DNA of 9,784 nucleotides from Sedimentisphaerales bacterium (GTDB taxonomy: Bacteria; Planctomycetota; Phycisphaerae; Sedimentisphaerales; Anaerobacaceae): the NCBI GenBank assembly GCA_016933985.1, contig JAFGTU010000098.1:1-9784 (forward strand), given 5' to 3'. The notes beneath the pieces are model-generated. The model was not told where the DNA came from and searched no databases. It worked only from the letters and a program-made list of their open reading frames with translations. Position numbers and translations under genes: made by a program. Shown one piece after another: positions 1 through 9,784 of the stretch (position 1 is its first letter; each line of letters begins with the position of its first letter).

Positions 1-2
1 AG

Positions 3-569
3 TGCTTCCCGCAATCCGACGACCTGTTCACCAAAGTCCGCATGGCCATCGACGGCGGCGCCCAGGGCGCGTTCATCCAGGGGCAGGTCGGCGACAACTG
101 GAGCCGGTACGAGCGCACCGACCTGATCGCCAAAGTCGTGGAGTTCATCAAACGAAACGGCCTGATAGCGGGCGTCGCCTGCCACGATATAGCCGCCCCG
201 ATCGCGATGGCCAAGGCCGGCGTCGAGGTTGACTTCTATATGAAGACCCTGCACAGCGACAATTATTGGTCCGCCACGCCGAAAGACCAGATACCGCCCG
301 ATGGCGGCCTGCCGAGCCACGATAATATGTGGTGCACCCAGGCCGAAAAGACAATCGAGTTTATGAAGACCGTCAAGAAGCCCTGGATCGCATACAAAGT
401 CTTAGCCGCCGGCGCGATTCACCCCAGGGACGGATTCAAATACGCATTCCAAAACGGGGCCGACTTCGCCTGCGTAGGAATGCTCGATTTCCAGGTGATA
501 GAAAACGCAATAATAGCCAAGAATGCCCTCGCCGAAAGCCAAAACAGAAAACGCCCCTGGCAGGCATAA
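3..569 (+). CDS. TIM-barrel-like protein of unknown function (5' end missing)
   Basis: This is the C-terminal 188 residues of a gene whose start lies left of the window; the reading frame is open to the edge and ends in TAA. I do not recognise a named family. The fragment alternates hydrophobic beta strands with amphipathic helices. It has glycine-rich strand ends (G-A-Q-G-A-F-I-Q-G, then G-L-I-A-G-V-A-C-H-D, then W-I-A-Y-K-V-L-A-A-G-A, then G-A-D-F-A-C-V-G-M), a pattern typical of the second half of a (beta/alpha)8 barrel. The final G-A-D-F-A-C-V-G-M followed by a closing helix resembles the last strands of phosphate-binding or aldolase-like barrels. The conserved-looking C-H-D and the histidines in K-T-L-H-S-D and G-A-I-H-P could be catalytic or metal ligands, but that is a guess. 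The ATG at 42 is internal, because coding continues upstream of it. It converges with the methyltransferase, leaving 25 bp between the stop codons. It may be unrelated to the minus-strand operon. Confidence 0.75.
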   Translation, partial: CFPQSDDLFTKVRMAIDGGAQGAFIQGQVGDNWSRYERTDLIAKVVEFIKRNGLIAGVACHDIAAPIAMAKAGVEVDFYMKTLHSDNYWSATPKDQIPPDGGLPSHDNMWCTQAEKTIEFMKTVKKPWIAYKVLAAGAIHPRDGFKYAFQNGADFACVGMLDFQVIENAIIAKNALAESQNRKRPWQA

Positions 570-3500
570 ACGCGAAACGTTGGCTCAATCGGCATCAACT
601 CTTTTCTATCAGGAACAGGAATTCACGGTTCGGCTGTTCTGAGTCCTTGAGCCACTCATTCGTCCATTTCATATCGGCCATCACGTTCTTCTTGTAGTCC
701 AATTCAACAACATCAAGAATCTTTCCGTTCTCCGCCAGGACCCTGTTGAGCTCATCAGCCGTGGCGCGACCCCCCGAGCTGTATGATAGAATAACCCAGC
801 GCGTATTCGTAAGGCGCAGCAGCCGATCAATGGCATCGACCGCGATATACCTGCCGCTTTCGCTCCTTCGGAAGTCTTCAAACACGCAACTCGCTGTCTT
901 GTCGGATGTGTCTTGCCTGCGTTTGGCCTTGCCGAATAACGCCGGCCTGTCATAAAGGCAGATGGTCGTCCACAGGTGATAGTAAGAAGCGTACCTCACA
1001 CGGGATGGAGGCATCTTGTCGTTATTTGACCCATAAGGAGGATCAAAGTACGCAAGGTCGGCCTCGACCATCGGCGCCAGGTCGAATATGTCCCGTCGGA
1101 ACACCCTGTGCTCGTCCTGCGTAACAAACACCTTCGGCACTTTCAGCACAAGGTCGCTGTACGACCTGGGGGACCAATCACGCAAATACGATGCAAAGTG
1201 CCCGAGTGTGCTATCGACTTGATCGAGAGCAAGGATCAGACTCGTAAGTGCGACCGCCTTATCCAATGGCGATAAATGCAACCGCTCGATCTCCTCTCGA
1301 ATCGCATCCAGCTTCCTCGTGTTGTGAATCTGCCACGGTTTCTTCAAACCGTCTATTTGGGCGGCACAACCTCCGTTGGGGAGTCCTCCGTAATTCTCTG
1401 TGAACCATCCGTCAACCGGCGCCAGCGAGTTCAAGTGCTCGATAAGCTCGCAATACGCCGCAGGCTGCTTATCGTTCAGCAGGTAACAAGTCCCGAACAC
1501 CTCCGACCACACCGCCACGTCGTTGCTCAGGACCCGATAGCCCCTCTTCGCAAGCGCTTGTGATACGCGGGTCGTCCCCGAAAACCCGTCCAAAACCGTC
1601 CGCGCATTGACCTTTGCGACCAGTTGAAGGATGTGCGGAATCAGCTTCAGCTTGGACCCGGCGTACTTGACACCCTCCGTAGGAGGCGCTTCAGCCGGCG
1701 CATCTTTGAATAGGCAGAGGGCTTCGTTCATCGTATCAATCCAGCCTTCTTCTTATTGGGCGTTCTAAGGCCGGCGTAGCTTGTCATTTCTGCACGCTGA
1801 ACTTGAAGATTGTGGTTTGTTTGAAGGTTTGGCCGGGGCGAAGCACGGTGGATGGGAAGTTCGGCTTATTGGGAGCATCGGGATAGTGCTGGGTTTCGAG
1901 GCATAGGCCGTGATAGGGGCCATAGGCGAATCGTGAGGTCTTTAGGTTGCTGCTTAGGTGCTTGGCCGTGTAAAGCTGCACACCTGGCTGAGTGGTGAAG
2001 ACCTCCATAACCCGGCCGCTCTTTGGCTCGACAACGCGGGCGCAGAGCTCAGGCTTCCCGCTCTTGTTTTCTTTAAGAACGTAGCAGTGGTCGTAGTTCT
2101 CCCCTTCGACCTGCTTGATCCGCAAGCCGATGGTCTGGGGCCTGGTAAAGTCCATAACGGTCCCCTTGACGGGCCTTATCTCGCCGGTCGGAATCTTGGC
2201 CTGGTCGGAGGGCAGGTAGCTCTCGGCATTGAGCGTCAGGATATGGTCGAGGACGTCGCCGGAGCCGGCACCGGCGAGGTTCCAATAGGCGTGGTTCGTC
2301 AGATTCACCACCGTCGGCTTGTCCGTCGCGGCGGCGTACTCAATGATCAGCTCATTATCGTTGGTTAACGTGTAAGTAACGGTCACATCGAGCTTACCGG
2401 GATAGCCTTCGTTGCCGTCCGGGCTGGTATGGCGCAGGATCACGCCGACCGCGCTCTTCTTTTGGAAAGACTCGGCTTGCCAGAGGAGCTTGTGGAATCC
2501 TTCTCGGCCCCCGTGGATGTGGTTCGCCCCGGCATTGGGTGTAACCTTATACGTTACGCCGTCGATGGCGAACTGCGCGCCGGCGATGCGGTTGGCGAAC
2601 CGCCCGACGACCGAGCCGAATAGCGGATGGCCCTTGAAATAATCCTCGAACGAATCCAGGTAAAGCGTAACGCTCTCGAATTTGCCGTTCTTGTCCGGCA
2701 CTTTGACGGTGGTGAGCGTCGCCCCGTAGTCAAGGACCTTCGCTTCAAGCCCGTTGGCGTTGGTAAGCGTGTACTCGTGAACCACAGCGCCGTCGGGCAT
2801 TTTGCCCACTACGGTCTTGGTGATCGTTGCTTGCGAATTTGCTGTGCTCTTTTGCGCAGCCGAGCAGCCGCATGCTGACGCCACCAGGCAGACGGCAACG
2901 ATGTATCGAACCTGCGTAATCATAGCCGGACTCCTTTCTCGGTTATTCACCAATACAGTACAAATTCTCGGCCGTGCGGATGAACAGGCGGCCGTTGGCG
3001 ATGGCGATGGAGGATTGGACAGGGCCTTCGTCATATTTGGTCTGAAAGAGGACCTCGAATTTTTCATCGCCGGCCTTGAGCACGACGACCTCACCGCTCT
3101 CGCAGATGCAGTACATCTTTCCGTCGCCGGCGGTGAGAGAGGCCCGCCACGGCCCGCGTCCCCCGAGCGTGCCCTGCCAGAACTGCCTGCCCATCTTCGG
3201 CTCGAAGCATGTAACGACCTTGCCCCGCGTGACCCCATCGAGCACGTAAAGCCTGCCCTGATAGAATAGCGGCGTGCTGGCGTCGGGTGCAGCCTCGCTG
3301 AATTCCCAGAGTATCTTGGCCGGGTTGTCGCCGTCGGGCGGCTGAAGGGCGAAGACGCCGTTATGCTTGTGTTTCGTGCCGAAAATAATGCCTTCGCCCG
3401 TAACCAGCGACGGGATTATGCGTGTGTCCCTGACCTTTTGCGTCCAGTACTCGAATCGCCACAGCTCTTTTCCCGCGGCCGGGTCATGGGCAGTTACGAA

Positions 3501-6500
3501 ATCGCCGCCCGTATTCAGCAGCTCGACCTTCCCGTTGTGAACGAATGGAATCGTCGTGCCATAGGCCTCCATTCCCTCGTCGAAGGTGTTTGTCCTTCGC
3601 TCCTGTTTCCATAGAGTCCGTCCGGACTTGGGGTTGATCGCCATTATGAACGAATCCAGCGGCCCTTCGGCTTCGGGCCGGCGGTAGGGCGTATCCCGAC
3701 GGATCACCAGGATATACAGTTTGTCGCCATAGAGCAGGGGGCTGTTGCTGTAGCCGAACTGGATTGCCAAATTGCCGTACTCCTTTTCTATATCCCGCAA
3801 CCACAGCTCATCGCCCTGGAAATCGAAAGCGACCAGCGGACCGTTGCCGTACAAAAAGTACACGTTATTCCCGTCGGCGACCGGCGATGGCGAGCAAAGA
3901 TTGTTGCGCGGAAACCTGCGAGAATCGGAACCGACGTCCTTGCGCCACAACTGCCGCCCTGTCTTCTCATCGAGGCACAAGGCCGCATAACCGCCCGAAC
4001 CTTCGACCATAGACGTCACGAACACCCTGCCGTTAGAGATGATCGCCGTCGCCCCGCTTGGTCCGGGCAGGGGGCTGACCCACTTGGTGTTCTCGGTCGC
4101 GCTCCAGGAAGCGGGCAGGTTCTTTTCGTCGGTAGAACCGTTAGAAAAAGGCCCCCGCCACTGCGTCCAGTCCCGGCAGAACGCCGGAATCGTCAGGAGC
4201 AGAACCAGAGTAATCACGAACCGTCTGTTTGTCAAATGTGTCATCAAGCGCTATCCTTTCATCTTCCGACCCGTACAGCGGTCATGGCCTTTTCGTTTTG
4301 TACTCGAAAGGCTCCTCGTTCTTGTCGATGCACCCGAACGCCTGGATAACGGCGTTGGGGTTTTCGATGGTGATAGGCTCCTCGGCAACGTAATTGCGCA
4401 TTCTCGCGCCGCTCATGGTGATTGTAAGCTTATCGCTGCCGCGGACGAGCATATAGTCCTGGGATTTGTCGAGCGTTGTCAGTGCACCGTTGCCTCCGGA
4501 GAAGGCCTCCACGTTGGTCATCGCCGTATGACCTTTGCCCTCGATGATGATGGGATGAATCTCCTCGACGCTCGCCCCGGTGTTGGCGATTATCGAGCCT
4601 TGCGCTATCTGCCAATTGCGGTTGAACGTGCCGTCGCCGAGTTTATAGATCCCCACGGTTACGCAATCGAAATTGAAATTCGTCAACTGCCCGTATGTGG
4701 CCGGCCCCAAATAAATCCCCCCGTACGCCCCGAAAGTGAACAGGTCCATAAGCTGGGCGTTGTCGGTATGGTCGATACGATATGTGAACGTCTTCCTCGC
4801 AACGACCGAATCGATCACGCCCCTGCTGAACCCGCCTGCGAACAGTCGAAGATTCGACGGATTAACATGGCAGTGCAGTATCCGCGGAATATCGTAGCAA
4901 TAGTCGATACGGATGAACTCGCCCCCAAGGGGATACCCGTAGCAGTGTTCAAAGAGAATCTGTTCGACGATAGCCCGCCGGCGGACGTTGAAATCCATCG
5001 CAAGAAACTCCCCGTAAAAGGTGAGGCACGACAGGGTCACTCCCTGCGCGCCTTTCTGCTGCGACGCCTGAATCGTAGCAGGATACTCAATAATCTTGGC
5101 CGGGTCCCTGAGCGTTTGCTTCGGATACCAGAATTGAATCCCGCGAATCTGCGTCGAATGCTCGACCGTGATAAAGGGCCTCTCCTTATCTTCGATAGCA
5201 AAGATACTGCCGACCGGCTGAGCCTTCTCCGGATGTCTCGTCCCCCGCCCCACCGGCCCATGCATCCCGATCAGCGAGACGTTCTGTCGCAAAATGATTC
5301 CTCCGTCAACCGGGTAAGGCTCCTCCGACGGCTCGACGAACAGCCCCGCGCCGCGCCGATGCGCCCAGTCAATCGCCTTCTGCAGATTCTCGGCGTTGAT
5401 CGCAGCACTATTGGTCGGCAGCACGCCGAATTCGCGGATGCTCTTCATAAGGCTGCTCGCCGGTTCCGCCGCCCCGCAAGCGAGAGACAAAGTGATTGCC
5501 AATAGAAATGATACTGCTGATACACTTCTTCTGTTCATAGTCATTATCCCGGAATTTCTTTTTGCAGCAATTAGCCTATTGAATACCGTTGCGTTGTCAT
5601 TGTTTGCAGTTGGCCAGGGCGGATTGCAGCGCCCAGTCGATGAACATTGCGTAATTGTCGTTTTTGTAGCTCTCGTCCGGATTCTTGCACCTTGCCCGGG
5701 CCAGCTCTATCTGCGGGACAATCGCGCAAGCCTTCGAGCCGATGCCCTGAATCTCCCTCGCCGCATGGAGCACAACAGTCTCGCGTCGGTCTTCGAGGCC
5801 CTTGGCCAAAACGCCCAGAGCATCCTCGCATAGGCCCAGCTTGCACAGTACTCCGGCGGCGGCAAAGCGAACGTTCGGACTACGGTCGGCCAACGATGCG
5901 GTCAGCGCATCCGCAGCCGCCTCGCCCTTGTCGCCGAGCGCTGCCAAGGCCACAACGGCCCAGTGCCTTGCTGCGCTATCGTTGCTTTCAAGGCGCCCCG
6001 TCATCTCCGGCAGCTTATCGTCCGATGCCCCCACAAGCTCGGCGGCGGAGAGAATATGCCGAATGGGATACTTCCTCGGCTTAGTCGCCATTTCATAAGG
6101 CGTCGAGCCCTTCGAGCGAATGTGCATCTCCGCCTCGAACATAAAACCAGTATCGCGCGTTTCGATGATCCATCCTCGCAGGATTCTGCGCATTTTGTCG
6201 ATAATGTTCTTGTGCTCGGCTGAATCGGCCAGGTTGTTTATCTCGTGCGGGTCGGCCTGGGTATCGTAGAACTCCTCGACCGGCTTTCTCGGAAGCCACC
6301 AAAATCTCTGCGGAGCCGTGAGCTTGTCCTCTGCCGCCGCCCGGCGAAGCTCCTGCATAATCTCGGCGCGGTCCGGGTATTCGCTCGGCTGAATGTAGGG
6401 CAGGTGCGGCATGAAATTGCGGATGTACTTATATCGCCTCCCCCGAACGCACCGCTGCAGCTCATAGACCTCATCGACCCGGCTCGCGGCCCCGAAGACA

Positions 6501-9500
6501 TGCCTCCGCGCCGCAGACGACTGCGGACCCAGAAAAGGCGTCCCCTGCATATAATCCGGAATCGGCAAATCCAGCAAATTCAGAACCGTCGGGGCAAAAT
6601 CAACGAAGCTGACCAGCCTCTCCGTCGCAACGCCCCCTTTGAGCGAACTGAGATGCTCATACTTCTTGGGAAAACGCACCATCAGCGGGACGTGCAGCCC
6701 GGAATCGTACAGCGTCCGCTTGAACCGGGGAAGACCCATACCGTGGTCGGAGAAGAAAAATACTATCGTCTCCTCCGCCAGCCCGTCGGCCTCAAGCTCG
6801 GCCAGCACGCCGGCGACCTGCTTGTCCATAAACGTAATCAGGTCATAATATCTCGCCCATATCTTCCGCACCAAAGGCGTATCGGGGTAGTAAGGCGGCA
6901 ACGTTATCTTGTCACCGTCGTGAAGCTCCTCGCCCTTGAGTTTCGACCTGTATGTCTCGAAGAAAAGTTCGTCCGAACCGTTGATCTGGCCCTGATGCGT
7001 GGACACAAAATTGAAGACGCTGAAGAACGGCTGGCCGGGCTTCCGATTTCGCCAGTGCGCATCGTGGCTCGATTCATCCCAAACGCCCACGTCTTTGAAA
7101 TTGTAGTCCTTCTTGTAATTATTGGAGCAGTAGTACCCGGCCTCGCGGAGCAGTCTCGGAAAACATTTTATCTTGCCCGGCAGCTTGACGTCCGAACGCA
7201 AATGCTGAGTCCCCGTCGAGGTCGCATAGACCCCCGTAACCAGACAAGACCGCGACGGCGCACAGACCGGGGCCGTGGCGAATGCCTTCGTACAGCGCAC
7301 CGCCTGAGTTGCGAACTTATCCAGATTCGGCGTCGTAGCGTAATCGTCACCATAGCAGCCCAGATATTGCGGACTTACGTCTTCGCACGTTATCCAGAGA
7401 ATATTGGGCCTGTCGTCCAACGGTTTGCCGGCCGATTTCCTGACGCCGGACGCACAGCCTGAGACGACAAACGCCGATGCGCAGAGCCCCGCAGCCTTCA
7501 GAAAATCTCGACGTGTCCTTAAACCAGGTTCCACTTCTCGGTCCTCCATGCCTTATCCATATAACCTACAGCCGCCGTCATTGCTTGCTCGCAACGACCT
7601 CGAATTCTCTGAAACTCGTCGGCCCCTTGCCCGCCTTCGAGACCAACTGCGCTTCAAGCCGGTACTTGCCAATCTCAGCCGGGAATTTCGCCTCGAAAGT
7701 CAGTATCTCCCGCCCCAGCCCGCCTACCGTGCAAGGCTTGGACTCTTTGGAGACAACCTTCTTGCCGCGGACAATCCGCAGCTCAACCGTCCCTTCCCAG
7801 TCTTCGTACAAGTCATTGATAACAAAGACTTTAATCTGCCTCCGGGCCAACGGAGCAACCTCCTCATCCCAGAAATCCACCATTAGCCCGACCGGCGCAA
7901 ACGCGTCGCGGACATAATTCTCGAAATTCGGCTCGAACTTCAGCTTCTTCAAATCGATGAAGTGATCACTCGTTGCCCCGCCCTCGGGCCTGGGTTTATC
8001 GCCGGGCCGCGAATAGGTCAACCCGCAGAAATGCAATACGCCCGCACACTCGCGATGCACCCGCCAGAATTCGGTCAGGGCGGCCAGGTATTTGGCGTAG
8101 AGCTCGCGCCGCTGCTCTATGGTGGAATCTGCCCCGAGCAGGCTCTTATAGACGTTCTCGGTCAGGCAGGTCGGCTCGCCCTCGCGCGTCAGCCAAAGCC
8201 AGCCGTATTCGTTGATAACAACGGGAACGCCCAGTTTCTTCTGCGCATCGCGCAGATAAGGTGCGCCCGGTACCTTTGCCATTTCGCTCAGACGAAACGA
8301 CTCTTTGCCCTGCCAGCCCTTAATGAACAGGTAAGGATGCGCCTCGACGAAGTCGGTCGGGTTCTGCGGCTCGGCCCAGCCGTTCTCCCATGGACGATTG
8401 GAAATATCCAGGCGCCGAACCGCTCCGATGGCCTTGCCCGTCTCGACGGTAACGCTCTCATTCTGCCCGTCCCAAATTACAACGCAGGCATGGTTCCATC
8501 GCTCGCGCATCCATTCGGTGTATTCAGGGATGATTCTTTCGGCCTTAGGATTCTCCGGCGCTTCGCCCAACAGCCAGATGGGAAACTCATCCTGAATCAA
8601 GAAGCCCTCTTCATCGGCGATTTCATACCAAAGCTCCGGCGGAAAGCCTATGCAGTACCGAATCGAGTTCCAGCCCATGCCCTTGAATTTGCGGTGCAGC
8701 TTTCGCACCCACTTTCTGTCCCAGGGTTTATCGCCTCGCTCATCGTCCTCGAAGAAGCGGTATGCGCAGACGTTCGTGCCCCGCATGTAGTAGGTCTTGC
8801 CGTTGAGAACAGCCCGCCGAGTCTCCGGGTCGAATCGAAACGACCGCATGCCAAAACGTGTCGTAAACCTGTCCGAATCGGTCTCGATCTCAAGCTCGTA
8901 CAGAAACGGATCTTCAGGTGTCCACAGCCGGCAGCCCTCCATCGGGAGCTCCTCAGAGAGCGGAAACCAGTCTTTATCCTCAGTCTTCCACATCGACCCT
9001 GGCGAGTAAATCAGAGCTTTACCGCTCTTGGCCTCGCGAATGGCGAAGTTGGTCCGCGTCCGAGCCACCCGCGTCGGATTCACCACCCGAGCGTACACTC
9101 GCACCGTTTGCTTCTCCAGATCAGGCACAACCTGTACGCTCTGGATATACGGTGCGTACGTCAGGATCAGCTCGACTGAGTCATAGATCCCAGGGATATA
9201 CAGGTACTTCTCGAAATCCCATCCGCTGGGCACGTCCGTTGGCCGGGACTCGCGATCCGCGCCTACGCGCACGATCAGCTCGTTCTCCTGCCCCGCCCCC
9301 TTGATCGCGTCCTTCACGTCCAGACAGCAAGGCGTAAAGCATGGCAGATGCTCGCCGACGACCTCGCCGTTGAGCCACACCTTCGTGCCGTACTTTGCCT
9401 TGTGAATCTTCAGCACAGCGACCGCGGGAACCTCTCCCTTGACCTCGAACTTCCGCCGATACCAGAATGCCTGCCGTTTTTCGCTTTTCTTGCCCACCTC

Positions 9501-9784
9501 GGCAAATGCCGGCTCAGCCATATCCACCAACCCCGGAACCGCAACCTTATGCCCGAATTGCGCCGGGGCAGAATCCATACCGCCCTGCTCGACCTCCCAC
9601 TCGCCGTTCAAGTCGATAACGTTCCTTTGGCCGGCCTTGGCTGTGAAAGAACTCGAACCGCAGCCGAGCAATATCGCAAGGACAGCCAACAATGAGATGC
9701 CGGCTGCCTTATGTGGTCTTACCGATGTGCCCATGATTTCTCCTTTTCAGATCTTTCTGCCAAGCGCCTCGAACATCGCCAGCA

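Overview
The window looks like a piece of a bacterial chromosome with moderately high GC, most likely from a Planctomycetota bacterium (Phycisphaerae/Sedimentisphaerales-like), perhaps an environmental assembly. This taxon is inferred. The reasons are a PQQ-type propeller protein opening with a D-W-x-Q-W-R-G-P motif, a Tat-exported lipoprotein sulfatase whose mature region begins N-I-L-W-I-T-C-E-D, and the density of exported carbohydrate-active proteins without SusC/SusD partners. No RNA gene, insertion sequence, CRISPR array or phage marker was seen.

Layout. At the left edge is the 3' part of a plus-strand gene (3-569), a TIM-barrel-like protein of unknown function. It converges on a block of six complete minus-strand genes transcribed right to left. 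In transcription order these are a GH2-family glycosidase lipoprotein (9734-7578), an S1 sulfatase with a C-terminal HEAT-like region (7534-5597), an exported parallel beta-helix protein (5544-4282), an exported PQQ-like beta-propeller protein (4244-2943), an exported aldose 1-epimerase (2923-1784) and a D12-class adenine-N6 DNA methyltransferase (1731-595). The last 38 bases carry what looks like the C-terminus of a further minus-strand gene, so the operon probably continues to the right. Gaps between consecutive genes are about 12-62 bp, and no stretch over 300 bp lacks a gene. No convincing promoter or intrinsic terminator was seen.

How the genes fit together. The first five complete genes all encode proteins with signal peptides, two with clear lipoboxes. 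They read as an envelope machine for a sulfated glycan. The sulfatase removes sulfate esters, the GH2 enzyme cleaves glycosidic bonds, the beta-helix protein is a candidate lyase/hydrolase/epimerase or binding protein, and the mutarotase equilibrates the released aldose, galactose being the classic substrate. The propeller may be a scaffold or binding protein. The methyltransferase has no obvious role in this pathway and no restriction endonuclease beside it. The least explained parts are the beta-helix protein, the propeller, the left-edge TIM-barrel-like gene and the orphan methyltransferase.
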